This document shows, piece after piece, positions 53,754 through 62,742 of a stretch of DNA of 64,000 bases (position 1 is the first letter of the stretch; each line of letters begins with the position of its first letter). This DNA comes from Njordibacter sp937773555 (GTDB lineage: Bacteria; Pseudomonadota; Gammaproteobacteria; Pseudomonadales; Balneatricaceae): the NCBI RefSeq assembly GCF_047730085.1, contig NZ_CP159830.1, positions 2,914,001 to 2,978,000 of the forward strand, written 5' to 3'. Both the position numbers and the translations under genes were made by a program. The notes below the pieces were generated by a model. The model was not told where the DNA came from. It saw nothing but the letters and a program-made list of their open reading frames with translations, and searched no databases.

Positions 53754-54136
53754 TACTGATGTTCCTTGTCTTGATTGACCATAGCCTGGTTATCCATGGC
53801 TTGAATTTCATCCTCGTCAATAACACCATAGGCTTCTTTAATCCTTATGATCAGCGCAAGCCCCAAAGCAGTCGTTGCTATACCCACTACAATGGCGGTC
53901 AAGATTAGAACATGAGGAAGTGGATTAGAGTAAAGTATGATGCCTTCTTGCCATATTGGTGCAGTCGCTCCCTCAACCTTTCCAACGCTAATATAAAAAA
54001 TAAAAACAGAGGTTTGAAAAATATTTAGGCCAATAATTTTTTTGATAAGGTGGCCATGAGCTATGATGATATAAAAACCAATCATCATTAAAACGATCAC
54101 TACCCAGTAATTATAAAGGCCTAGTATCATTGTCAT
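53753..54136 (-). CDS. mrpC: antiporter subunit MrpC (NuoK-like)
   Basis: A 127-residue membrane protein with three helices resembling NuoK. GLNIFQTSVFIFYISVG and PLPHVLILTAIVVGIATTALGLAL are family features. The acidic C terminus (DEDEIQAMDNQ...) extends a little beyond the usual length. It overlaps the mrpB-like gene by 4 nt and mrpD by 1 nt. Confidence 0.9.
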   Translation of the reverse strand: MTMILGLYNYWVVIVLMMIGFYIIIAHGHLIKKIIGLNIFQTSVFIFYISVGKVEGATAPIWQEGIILYSNPLPHVLILTAIVVGIATTALGLALIIRIKEAYGVIDEDEIQAMDNQAMVNQDKEHQ

Positions 54137-55143
54137 AAAGACGCACCTTTATTAGCCTGTTGATATTCTCTGCGCGCAGAAAAACTAAAAAATATGATGA
54201 TCATGACGGACGCAACCGTTAAACCGACACCCAGCTCAATTATCAGAATGCCCAAATGTTGCCCAGCAATAGGGTCGGCAGCCAACACACTATAATCCAG
54301 AAAGCTGCCACCATTTATCATTGACACCACGCCTACGCTTCCATAAAGGAGTACGCCAAGGGCTGATAATAATTGCACAAAAGGCTGTGTGATCACTCTT
54401 CGTGCTGCACTTAGGCCAAATAACATTGCATACATAATGATCGCTGCAGCAAATATAACGCCAGCTTGAAACCCCCCACCAGGACCGTAATCACCGTGGA
54501 ACTGCACATAAAAAGCATAAAGTAGAATAAATGGAATCATCGTTTTTATAGCAACGCGCAAGATCAAATGCTTCTCATGCATTGAGTCATTAATTGCTTC
54601 AATTGCGGCATCATCTTTAGGGCGCTGGGCAACCGATAACAATGCCAAAACACCAATTCCAGCCGTAAATATCACCGTAACTTCGCCAAAGGTGTCAAAC
54701 CCTCTATAGCTTGCCAGTACAGAAGTGACCATATTGGGGACACCAATCTCCTTCATCGAATCATAAATATAACGAGGAGCGACATGGTTGTGAACGGCAG
54801 CATCTGCAGAACCAAAATAGGGCATGTCGAAGGTTCCATAAATTAGCAAACCACCAGTTATAGCCACTAAAATCAACGCTAAAAGAGGCTTGTGGCTTGC
54901 TTCATGTTCCGTTCGCCCAGTCATGGCTACAGTTGTTAGCATTAAGAGTGTGGAAATGCCGGCACCAACAGAGGCCTCTGTAAAAGCAACATCTACAGCG
55001 TCCATAGCAACGAAGAAGCTGGCAGACACAAGGCCATAAATACCTGCCAGCATGACAACGGCAAACATATCTTTAATTTGATTGACCGCAAGGGCAATAC
55101 CAACCAAAAGTGTCAGTAAGACAATATCGACTAAGATTTCGAT
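54133..55143 (-). CDS. mrpB: antiporter subunit MrpB with DUF4040 domain, apparent ATC start
   Basis: The protein combines the DUF4040 domain found at the MrpA C terminus (FVAMDAVDVAFTEASVGAGI) with an MrpB domain (GDYGPGGGFQAGVIFAAAIIM) and has about nine helices. The first usual start is TTG at 55107, but the frame stays open upstream and encodes EILVDIVLLTLL, the normal N terminus of relatives. An AGGAG sits 7 nt before an ATC codon at 55143, which takes the place of the expected ATG, so I place the start there (336 residues). It overlaps mrpG by 13 nt. A full-length NuoL-like MrpA is absent from the operon. Confidence 0.82.
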   Translation of the reverse strand: MEILVDIVLLTLLVGIALAVNQIKDMFAVVMLAGIYGLVSASFFVAMDAVDVAFTEASVGAGISTLLMLTTVAMTGRTEHEASHKPLLALILVAITGGLLIYGTFDMPYFGSADAAVHNHVAPRYIYDSMKEIGVPNMVTSVLASYRGFDTFGEVTVIFTAGIGVLALLSVAQRPKDDAAIEAINDSMHEKHLILRVAIKTMIPFILLYAFYVQFHGDYGPGGGFQAGVIFAAAIIMYAMLFGLSAARRVITQPFVQLLSALGVLLYGSVGVVSMINGGSFLDYSVLAADPIAGQHLGILIIELGVGLTVASVMIIIFFSFSARREYQQANKGASL

Positions 55144-55490
55144 GTTTTATCTCCTGAGGCTGAAGCGCTCTCCAAGTCCTTTATATGCAAATCTACCAGC
55201 GGAGGTAAATTGTTTAAAGCTGCAGCCTGACCTAGGGCATGACTGGCTGCGGGGCTAATAAACAGCGTCATTAAAAGAATAAGTATGAGTTTTATAATCA
55301 CCAGCATTTCAGGATTTTGTAGCATTAAACCAATAAGTATCATGGTGGCAGCTAAAGTATCTGTTACTCCTGCTGCATGCATACGGGTATAGAAGTCTGG
55401 AAATCGCAATATACCTACACCGCCTGAGAGGCACAAAAAACTACCAATTAAGAGAAAAAAAGCACTCAGTAAACTAAGGACACCTTCCAT
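55131..55490 (-). CDS. mrpG: antiporter subunit MrpG
   Basis: A 119-residue protein with three membrane helices. The MrpG hallmark GGVGILRFPDFYTRMHAAGVTDTLAAT is present, given here as GGVGILRFPDFYTRMHAAG, and the tail is charged. It starts at ATG 55490, sharing a base with the mrpF stop (TAATG). Confidence 0.92.
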   Translation of the reverse strand: MEGVLSLLSAFFLLIGSFLCLSGGVGILRFPDFYTRMHAAGVTDTLAATMILIGLMLQNPEMLVIIKLILILLMTLFISPAASHALGQAAALNNLPPLVDLHIKDLESASASGDKTSKS

Positions 55491-55783
55491 TACGGTACTC
55501 TCTTTACTAGATCAGCCACTTGGCCATTATGTTTAGAGTTAAAAGCGTCAGATAGGCGCAGCACCCCGATAACACTGATAAAGTTAATCAGCGCATAGAC
55601 CATAGCGATATCTAAAAACTCAGGGCGGCCCATCACAAAACCCAAAAGAGAAATAAGTAGCACCGTCTTAGTGCCAAACATATTGACGGCTAGAATTCTG
55701 TCGTACAGGCTAGGGCCGGCTGCAGCCCTAATAACGGCCAGTATCATGGCAACAAGAATTGCCAAAGTTGCTGCGATTACCAT
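55490..55783 (-). CDS. mrpF: antiporter subunit MrpF
   Basis: A 97-residue three-helix protein with the MrpF pattern RAAAGPSLYDRILAVNMFGTK and ALINFISVIGVLRL. It overlaps mrpE by 7 nt and mrpG by 1 nt. Order E-F-G at the 5' end of the operon differs from the classic A-B-C-D-E-F-G order. Confidence 0.92.
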   Translation of the reverse strand: MVIAATLAILVAMILAVIRAAAGPSLYDRILAVNMFGTKTVLLISLLGFVMGRPEFLDIAMVYALINFISVIGVLRLSDAFNSKHNGQVADLVKRVP

Positions 55784-56253
55784 GATTGCTCCAGTTTACT
55801 AACCCGGCTATCCATATCTCCAGACTCGAGTGACTCAATATTTTCTTGAATTAATGCATGCACCATTATTTCATCATTTACTAAACCTAGCGCCACAGTG
55901 CCAGGTGTTAGTGTAATTGAATTTGCGTAGATCACCTTTCCCACATCAGTGGTCTGGCTTGCTTTAATTACTTTTACTGTGGGTGTAATTGTTTTGTTAC
56001 CAAGCCATATGTGTTTAACCACTGTTAAATTGGCGACCACGATTTCTTTGATAAGCCACAAACCAAAACGCGGGTACTCTAGTGACAGGTGAATTGTTTG
56101 CGACTCATGGTCCACAACATCCATACGATGAGCAATTAACACAACGATGGCAATAGAGGCTGCACCCAGGGCAAGAATTAAATAATTATAGTGGCCAGAG
56201 TTAAGCAACCAAAATAGTAATAGAATAATTGAAAGGCTTATTTTATGACGCAT
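55777..56253 (-). CDS. mrpE: antiporter subunit MrpE
   Basis: A 158-residue protein with two N-terminal hydrophobic segments and the MrpE block YPRFGLWLIKEIVVANLTVVK followed by YANSITLTPGTVALGL. It is the first gene of the antiporter operon, which runs E-F-G-B-C-D-D-small-D on the minus strand. No sharp promoter was recognised upstream. Confidence 0.9.
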   Translation of the reverse strand: MRHKISLSIILLLFWLLNSGHYNYLILALGAASIAIVVLIAHRMDVVDHESQTIHLSLEYPRFGLWLIKEIVVANLTVVKHIWLGNKTITPTVKVIKASQTTDVGKVIYANSITLTPGTVALGLVNDEIMVHALIQENIESLESGDMDSRVSKLEQSW

Positions 56254-56739
56254 AGTTTTTTACTCGTACTGTCGCCCAATGTTACCAGCCATTGAACAGC
56301 ATTTATCTCTATTGGATGATTAATTGAAAGGTTGATATTTAATGGTGAAGGGCTCACGCCATGTTTGCTGCAAAACTTTAATATTGAGCCAGCGACGAGA
56401 ATGACCTTTTCTTTCTATAATTACATGGATTAAAACAAAAGCAATTTTAAGGTAAGGTGACTAATGCACAACTAATGGCTTTATTATATTCGATATAATC
56501 TGATAAGTCAGCGGTTGTAATAGAACTAAATGATAGGTGCGCCAGATCAAGAGCTGCAGGCGAGTAAACTACTTAAACAGGTCCACCTTAGCGACAGGCT
56601 AATAGGGCTAGGTTTTGGTAGTTTATATGCATCTGCCAAAGAACGCTGCTATGACTATAAAAAGCAAAAGTTATGAATAAAAAAGGCCCAAAATTCAAGG
56701 GTGATCTTAGGCCTTTTTACAAGGGGTGCTACCTTGGAT
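56254..56739. other. spacer between mrpE and pit
   Basis: About 490 bp without a confident gene. A palindrome ATTATAT-TCG-ATATAAT lies at 56483-56499 (arms 56483-56489 and 56493-56499). A plus-strand 48-residue reading frame runs from ATG 56530 to TGA 56676 (MIGAPDQELQASKLLKQV...), of unknown worth. A terminator follows at 56681-56720. The mrp promoter should also lie here. Confidence 0.35.
56681..56720. terminator. bidirectional terminator between pit and the mrp operon
   Basis: AAAAAAGGCC and GGCCTTTTT enclose a loop of about 20 nt, giving T-runs on both strands. It ends the pit transcript (minus strand) just after its stop codon. Confidence 0.75.
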
Positions 56740-58014
56740 TTAAGAAAAAATCGCTTTAAAAATGTAGAAAAATATAATAGCCAAGATTGCACCAGCTGGA
56801 AGTGTGATCACCCAAGAGGTAAAGATAGTTGCAACAATACGCAAGTTAATCGCAGCTAGCCCTCGGGCTAAACCCACCCCCAATACCGCGCCCACTAAAG
56901 TGTGTGTAGTTGATATAGGTAAGCCTATACCCGAGGCAAGTACAACAGTTGCAGAGGCACCTAAGGTGGCTGCAAAGCCTCGACTAGGGGTTAGCTCTGT
57001 AATCTTTGTGCCGATGGTGGCCATAACCTTATAGCCATATGTAACCAGACCAATAACAATACCCACTCCACCCACTAACAATATCCAAGCAGGCATACTG
57101 GATTTGGCTGTTACGGCACCAGATTTAATAGTGGCGATGGCCGCAGCCATCGGACCAACAGCATTGGCTACATCATTAGAACCGTGGGCAAAAGCCATAG
57201 CGCAGGCTGTAAATACCATTAGTACAGCAAAGACCTTTTCTACGTTAGCAAAGCGATCTTCTGCTTCAATGGCCTCGATACGCTTAACACGGGTTAACAT
57301 TATGCCACCCACTATAGAAACTAAAATACCTGCTGCGGCTGCTACTAAAGACATTTCGAAGTAGTTTAGGGTAAAGCCAATATCTTTTAGTACGTGCTTT
57401 AAACCTTTGATTAAAGTGACCATGGTGATCATAAAGCCCACCATAAACATGTACACGGGCACGTAGCGTTTTGCATTTTCAAACGGTGCTTCAGTGTCTA
57501 AAATAAGCCGCTGAACACTTTTAAATAACATATAGGAAATTGTACCCGCTAGTACGGGTGAAACGATCCAACTGGCAGCGATAGTACCTACTTTGCTCCA
57601 ATTCACGGCATCTACAGAAATAGCAACCGCAGCAAAGCCAACAATGGCGCCAACAATGGAATGAGTGGTAGATACGGGCCAACCAAGAATGGAAGCAATC
57701 AATAGCCAGGTCCCGGCTGCAAGTAGCGCTGATAGCATACCGTAAACTAGATACTCAGGTGTGCCCTGTAAGGTTAGTGGGTCAATAATTCCCTTACGAA
57801 TGGTGGCTGTAACTTCGCCACCTGCTAAGTAAGCGCCAGCAAATTCAAAAATCATGGCGATGATGATGGCCTGCTTTAACGTAATAGCGCCAGAACCCAC
57901 TGAAGTTCCCATGGCATTAGCGACATCATTTGCGCCTACACCCCAAGCCATAAACACACCAAAGATGATGGCTAGAATAAGTAAGATTTGACCATATTCG
58001 TTTAAAACTTCCAT
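56740..58014 (-). CDS. pit: inorganic phosphate transporter, PiT family
   Basis: A 424-residue membrane carrier with about ten to eleven helices. The two inverted PiT signatures are visible: GANDVANAMGTSVGSGAIT near residues 27-45 and GSNDVANAVGPMAAAI in the second half, with GLPISTTHTLVGAVLG near the C terminus. It imports phosphate with a cation (H+ or Na+) at low affinity. It follows the DUF47 gene by 64 nt, the usual pairing. Confidence 0.95.
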   Translation of the reverse strand: MEVLNEYGQILLILAIIFGVFMAWGVGANDVANAMGTSVGSGAITLKQAIIIAMIFEFAGAYLAGGEVTATIRKGIIDPLTLQGTPEYLVYGMLSALLAAGTWLLIASILGWPVSTTHSIVGAIVGFAAVAISVDAVNWSKVGTIAASWIVSPVLAGTISYMLFKSVQRLILDTEAPFENAKRYVPVYMFMVGFMITMVTLIKGLKHVLKDIGFTLNYFEMSLVAAAAGILVSIVGGIMLTRVKRIEAIEAEDRFANVEKVFAVLMVFTACAMAFAHGSNDVANAVGPMAAAIATIKSGAVTAKSSMPAWILLVGGVGIVIGLVTYGYKVMATIGTKITELTPSRGFAATLGASATVVLASGIGLPISTTHTLVGAVLGVGLARGLAAINLRIVATIFTSWVITLPAGAILAIIFFYIFKAIFS

Positions 58015-58078
58015 AATATTTTCTCGAAGCTATGTAGGTGTAAGTTATCGATATTTGTTGTCGTACATATGCCTGTGC

Positions 58079-58753
58079 TTAACGAGCGATGATGACCTGA
58101 ATCTGCTCGCCAGCACTTTGTGCACGATCGGCTAAATTGCCAATGGTTTCGATTGTTTTATACATAAACATGGCATCTACAGGGGGTAAGTCTGCTTCAA
58201 TTTCATGTAATTTTGCGCGTAAGGTAATTTGACGCTTATCATTCTTGTCTTCTGCTTTTTCCAGTTTGGTAATGCAGCGGTTAATACGATCAATTTCACG
58301 GCCACCAAACCCTGATCCAATGAGCTCATCAAGCTCATCAATCACTACCTTGGCCTCTACAGCCACTGCTACGGCAGATTTTACGTATGCAGTCATATCT
58401 GTAGCAATCTTTTTAGGCACCACTTGCTTCCGGCCTAACATGATGCCGGCAATATCTTTTGCAGTGTTGCAAATTTTATCTTGCTTGCTTAATAATTGAA
58501 TTAGATCGGAACGGTTGATTGGCATGAATAAGCTTTTTGGCAGGTGCAGCCGGATGTCTTGTTTTTGGTTATCAGCGTCCCCTTCCAACTTAGCAATTGA
58601 ATTATAAGTAGCTTCTACAGTTCCCCAGTCCTCTTTAATTACAGCTTGAAAGAAAGGGATTAATAGCTCTACACACTGCAGCGACGTGTGCATATGATTT
58701 TGTAACGGTTTAATAGGTGAATGGCCAAATAAGCTAAGTATGGGATTTGCCAT
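58079..58753 (-). CDS. DUF47/TIGR00153 PhoU-like protein
   Basis: A 224-residue helical cytoplasmic protein of the DUF47 family (TIGR00153 type) that almost always accompanies a PiT gene. The pattern EGDADNQKQDIRLHLPKSLFMPINRSDLIQLLSKQD, cited here by its pieces KQDIRLHLPKSLFMP and RSDLIQLLSKQDKI, is characteristic. It probably regulates the transporter. GGAGG is close to its ATG. A TATAAT box at 58798-58803 (minus strand) is a likely -10 element for DUF47-pit, with a poor -35. Confidence 0.9.
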   Translation of the reverse strand: MANPILSLFGHSPIKPLQNHMHTSLQCVELLIPFFQAVIKEDWGTVEATYNSIAKLEGDADNQKQDIRLHLPKSLFMPINRSDLIQLLSKQDKICNTAKDIAGIMLGRKQVVPKKIATDMTAYVKSAVAVAVEAKVVIDELDELIGSGFGGREIDRINRCITKLEKAEDKNDKRQITLRAKLHEIEADLPPVDAMFMYKTIETIGNLADRAQSAGEQIQVIIAR

Positions 58754-58797
58754 GTTAACCTCCTCTATGGGTAATAATAGTGCCTTAGTTAGCGCGC

Positions 58798-58803
58798 ATT
58801 ATA
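58798..58803 (-). promoter_or_regulatory. -10 box of the DUF47-pit operon
   Basis: Consensus TATAAT on the minus strand about 45 nt before the DUF47 start codon; no convincing -35 or Pho box was found by eye. Confidence 0.4.
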
Positions 58804-58843
58804 GGCACCCTTTGTTAAGGCAATATAAAGATTATCAGTTTAT

Positions 58844-60622
58844 TTATAATTTACTAGTGTGAGTCGACAAGGGAATCGTGATTGTGAAAGTAGACCCCTG
58901 ATTTAACTTACTTTTTAGTTGCAATCGCCCTTTATGGCTTTGCACTATATGTTTAACAATGGCAAGGCCAAGGCCAGTTCCACCAAGAGATTGTGAGCGG
59001 GCTTTATCAACTCGATAAAAACGCTCAAAGATACGTTCTTGATCAGACTCATTAATACCCAAGCCGTTGTCTTTCACTGCCAGTACTGCTAACCCTTCAG
59101 TAACTGTAAGGGCCACAGTAACTGTTCCCTTTGCTGCGGTGTATTTAATGGCGTTATCAATAAGGTTGGTGGCCATTTGCCCTAAAGCATTGTCATCACC
59201 CAATAACGTCACCGGGCCATCTTTTGTTTGCAGCTCCAAAGTGACTTGTTGGGTCTGAGCTACTGCCTGTAAGTTAGCACACACCCTTTGTACTACTCGT
59301 TGTAAGTCTACTTGAGTGTTATAGGCTTCATCGTTGCTTTCTAGCCGAGACAAAGCTAATAAATCTGACACTAAGGCAGATAAACGGATAGATTGGCCAT
59401 GAATCTTGCGCATAAACCGCTGCTGGATAGCGTGATCTATTGTGTCATCTTCTATTAAGGTTTCTGCAAAACCACGAATAGCGGTAATAGGTGTTTTCAG
59501 TTCGTGGGAAGCGTTAGCAACAAAGTCTGCGCGCATTTTGTCAATACGCTGAACGGCAGTAATGTCTTGTAGTACTAAAATTGCGTCAGCCCGGTGGGAT
59601 TGTTTTAACAAAGTGACATGTAATCGGTAGTGACGTGAAAATGTATAGCCATCAAGCTGGATGGTTTGCTCTACGCTGGTTTGTTGTTGTTGGCATTGTC
59701 TAAACGCTTGGTCAAGGTTGTCCGACCCATCTATGTCTTTTAACGCTTGGCCTAAGCAACGTTCACCACTGGTGCGCAGCATACGACAAGCAGCAGCATT
59801 AACGTGAGTAATAAGGCCTTCACTGGTCACAGTGATAACGCCTTCGTTCATACTTTTAAGGATAGTGGAGAGCTGGTCCCGTTCTGTTTTTATGATATCG
59901 AAGCGCTGGGATGAAATATCAGCCATTTGATTAAGTGAGCGAGCCAAATCGCCTATTTCGTCACGCCTCTGGCTTGGAATCCGTAACTGATAGCGGCCGT
60001 GAGCATAGTTTTTAGCAATGAGTGTCATTTGCCTAAGGGGCCGAGCAAAACTCATTGCCAACCAATACCCAATAAATAAAGCAATCAATGCTGTAAGGCT
60101 GGCAGCGATGATAATAACTCGGCGCAAATAATTGATCTCTTCATCAATACGTTGTGTAGGCAATGCTGTGCGGATGTAACCCAGATTACCACTGCTGGCC
60201 ATGGCTGAAACAGCAACATACAACATTGGTTTTTGTAAGGTTTTACTATAGCGTCGTGATTGCCCTATGTCAGCTGTATTAGCGGCAATGATTTCTGGTC
60301 GATAGCGGTGATTATCCATTTCTGAAGCATTGAATTCAGAATCTGCAATAACCACCCCGTCTTTTGTTAGTAGCGTAACTCGAGTATCAGTACGTTGGCC
60401 AATTTGCTTCAATGTTTGTTGTATTTGGCTTTGGGTTTGTTGACCAGTATTAGCAAACGACTGTTGTAATATAAAGGCCTGACTCGAAAGGTTATTACTG
60501 ATATCTCGCAAACTGGCTTGCTCTATTTGCCGCTGAACCATTAGGCCAACAATCAAAATACTAAACAATATGACGACAGCAAAACCTGCGTAAAGTCGCA
60601 AGAATATTGGTGAGTGGCGCAT
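58844..60622 (-). CDS. phoR: phosphate-regulon sensor kinase PhoR
   Basis: A 592-residue histidine kinase. Two membrane helices flank a periplasmic part of about 130 residues (residues 30-165), followed by HAMP (FARPLRQMTLIAKNYAHGRY), PAS (MNEGVITVTSEGLITHVN), the phosphoacceptor box NASHELKTPITAIRGFAE, and an ATPase domain with DNAIKY and GTGLGLAIVKHIV. It pairs with PhoB one base upstream. A periplasmic domain is absent from E. coli PhoR but present in B. subtilis-like PhoR, so the input may differ from the classic Pst/PhoU contact. Confidence 0.88.
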   Translation of the reverse strand: MRHSPIFLRLYAGFAVVILFSILIVGLMVQRQIEQASLRDISNNLSSQAFILQQSFANTGQQTQSQIQQTLKQIGQRTDTRVTLLTKDGVVIADSEFNASEMDNHRYRPEIIAANTADIGQSRRYSKTLQKPMLYVAVSAMASSGNLGYIRTALPTQRIDEEINYLRRVIIIAASLTALIALFIGYWLAMSFARPLRQMTLIAKNYAHGRYQLRIPSQRRDEIGDLARSLNQMADISSQRFDIIKTERDQLSTILKSMNEGVITVTSEGLITHVNAAACRMLRTSGERCLGQALKDIDGSDNLDQAFRQCQQQQTSVEQTIQLDGYTFSRHYRLHVTLLKQSHRADAILVLQDITAVQRIDKMRADFVANASHELKTPITAIRGFAETLIEDDTIDHAIQQRFMRKIHGQSIRLSALVSDLLALSRLESNDEAYNTQVDLQRVVQRVCANLQAVAQTQQVTLELQTKDGPVTLLGDDNALGQMATNLIDNAIKYTAAKGTVTVALTVTEGLAVLAVKDNGLGINESDQERIFERFYRVDKARSQSLGGTGLGLAIVKHIVQSHKGRLQLKSKLNQGSTFTITIPLSTHTSKL

Positions 60623-60623
60623 G

Positions 60624-61331
60624 CTAATGTAATTCGCTTTCTAGGGTTTCAGTATAGTTAGGATCGCAACGATAGCCCACACCCCTTATGGTCTCTATTG
60701 CTGATGCCGCCTTACCTAACTGTTTTCGGACACCACGGATATGAACATCAACATTACGATCGACCACCTCAGACTCTTCCCCCAAGGCAGAAAGTATGAG
60801 CTGCTCCCTTGAAAAGGCACGACCAGGTTGTGCCATTAAGGTATGTAAAAGTTTAAACTCGGTGGTGGTCAGTTTTAATGGTTGGCCATTCAAACTGCAG
60901 TTATAGGTATCAAGATCTAGTGACAAAGACCCCATAGTAAGTATGTGTGTGGTGGGTCGCCTACGTAAAGCTACTTTAATTCGAGCCAACAGTTCAGCCT
61001 GACTAAAAGGCTTGGTCATATAATCATCTGCACCCTGGCTAAGGCCACCAATAACATCAGCTTCTTCACTTCGCGCGGAAAGCATGATGATGGGTATTGC
61101 TTGGGTTTTAGCGTCTGCTTTAAGTCGTTCACACACCTGCATACCATTCAGGTTTGGCAGCATAATATCAAGTAATATTAAATCAGGGGTTTGTGTTTGC
61201 GCTAGCTTCAAGCCTTCAACACCATCACTGGCGAGGGTAACCAGGTAGCCAGCCTTTTTAAGGTTGTAGGCTATAATCTCTTGGATATCAACTTCATCTT
61301 CAATACATAAAATGTGGTGTGCGCTGGACAT
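60624..61331 (-). CDS. phoB: phosphate-regulon response regulator PhoB
   Basis: A 235-residue OmpR-family regulator with receiver Asp in LILLDIMLPNLNG (about residue 54) and a winged-helix DNA-binding domain (TTEFKLLHTLMAQPGRAFSREQL; RNVDVHIRGVRKQLG). It activates genes with Pho boxes under phosphate limitation. It begins only 6 nt after the mnmE stop codon, so it may depend on the mnmE promoter or one inside mnmE. Confidence 0.93.
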   Translation of the reverse strand: MSSAHHILCIEDEVDIQEIIAYNLKKAGYLVTLASDGVEGLKLAQTQTPDLILLDIMLPNLNGMQVCERLKADAKTQAIPIIMLSARSEEADVIGGLSQGADDYMTKPFSQAELLARIKVALRRRPTTHILTMGSLSLDLDTYNCSLNGQPLKLTTTEFKLLHTLMAQPGRAFSREQLILSALGEESEVVDRNVDVHIRGVRKQLGKAASAIETIRGVGYRCDPNYTETLESELH

Positions 61332-61337
61332 AAATAG

Positions 61338-62708
61338 TTATTTCCCAATACAAAATGATCCAAAAATACGGCCTAATAAGTCATCACTAGTAAAGCTGCC
61401 GGTAATTTCGTTCAAACACTCTTGAGCTAAACGTAAGTCTTCAGCTAAGAGCTCCCCAGCCTGGCTGTAAGCCAGCTGATTAGCACCATCGTGCAGTAGT
61501 AATTTACATCTCTTGAGGGCGTCAAGGTGTCGTCTGCGTGCACTAAAGCCACCCTCTAATGTTGCTTGATAACCAACGGCTTGTTTTAGCTGGCTGCGCA
61601 ATAGATCTAACCCCTGACCATGCTTCGCACTTAGATAGATACAGTCTACACCATCAACTTGTGTTAGGTTAGGCAAGCTGTTTGAGAGGTCTATTTTATT
61701 GCGAACTAAGGTAAGTTGGTTAGGCATAGGCTGTTGGCCCATTAACCCTTGCCAGTGGTCTTGTGGCGAGGTGTTATCCTGGGCATCTTGCAACAATAAA
61801 ATTTGATCAGCTTGGCCAATAGCGTCAATCGCACGCGCAATACCAATTTTCTCTACCTTGTCTGGGCTCTCACGTAAGCCAGCAGTATCCAAAATATGTA
61901 GAGGCAAGCCATCAATGTTGATAGATTCCTTTAAAATATCGCGTGTTGTCCCTGCAATGTCTGTAACGATAGCGCGCTCTTGTCCTGCTAGGGCGTTAAG
62001 TAAGCTAGATTTGCCAGCGTTGGGTGCGCCAGCAATGACAACTTGCATGCCTTCTTGCATTAGGCTGCCCTGGTGGGCCTGTTGCAGTAAGTGATCTAGG
62101 TCTGACTGAGCGTTGTGTAAAAGAGAAGCTACTTTACCGTCAGCTAAAAAATCAATTTCTTCTTCTGGGAAGTCGATTGCCGCTTCCACATAGAGGCGCA
62201 AATATATAAGGCTTTCAACCAAGGTATTAATATGGGCTGAGAACACCCCTTTTAATGATCGCAATGCGTTTCTTGCCGCTTGTTCTGAGCTAGCATCTAT
62301 TAAATCTGCAATTGATTCTGCTTGGGCAAGGTCCATTTTATCATTTAGAAAGGCACGTTCAGAAAACTCTCCAGGCCTGGCTAAACGAGCGCCTAATTGT
62401 GTGAGCTCACGCTGTAGTAAATCCATAACCACTTGTCCACCATGGCCTTGAAATTCAAATACGTCCTCACCGGTAAAGGAGTCTGGTGCTTTAAAATAAA
62501 TGCTTATGCCGGCATCAATTTGTTCGCCTTGGGTATCTAAAAATGCGCCATAATGGGCATGACGAACTATGCCTTGGCTACGGCTTAGTGCTTGACCATA
62601 GGCTAAAGCTTTAGGCCCAGATAAGCGAATAATGCCCACACCACCGCGCCCGGGAGGCGTGGCCTGTGAACAAATAGTATCTAGATCTGATTGCAAGGTA
62701 GTTAGCAC
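61338..62708 (-). CDS. mnmE: tRNA modification GTPase MnmE (TrmE)
   Basis: Forms the MnmE-MnmG complex that modifies wobble U34. The 456-residue protein has the N-terminal formyl-THF-binding domain starting ICSQATPPGRGGVGIIRLSG, a G domain with G1 GAPNAGKSS and DIAGTTRD, and the invariant C-terminal CIGK. The frame begins at GTG 62708; a TTG four codons later has a better placed AGGAG, so the exact start is uncertain. phoB follows 6 nt downstream. Confidence 0.95.
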   Translation of the reverse strand: MLTTLQSDLDTICSQATPPGRGGVGIIRLSGPKALAYGQALSRSQGIVRHAHYGAFLDTQGEQIDAGISIYFKAPDSFTGEDVFEFQGHGGQVVMDLLQRELTQLGARLARPGEFSERAFLNDKMDLAQAESIADLIDASSEQAARNALRSLKGVFSAHINTLVESLIYLRLYVEAAIDFPEEEIDFLADGKVASLLHNAQSDLDHLLQQAHQGSLMQEGMQVVIAGAPNAGKSSLLNALAGQERAIVTDIAGTTRDILKESINIDGLPLHILDTAGLRESPDKVEKIGIARAIDAIGQADQILLLQDAQDNTSPQDHWQGLMGQQPMPNQLTLVRNKIDLSNSLPNLTQVDGVDCIYLSAKHGQGLDLLRSQLKQAVGYQATLEGGFSARRRHLDALKRCKLLLHDGANQLAYSQAGELLAEDLRLAQECLNEITGSFTSDDLLGRIFGSFCIGK

Positions 62709-62742
62709 TCCTGTGACAACAAAAACGGGGCTTAATCAATAC

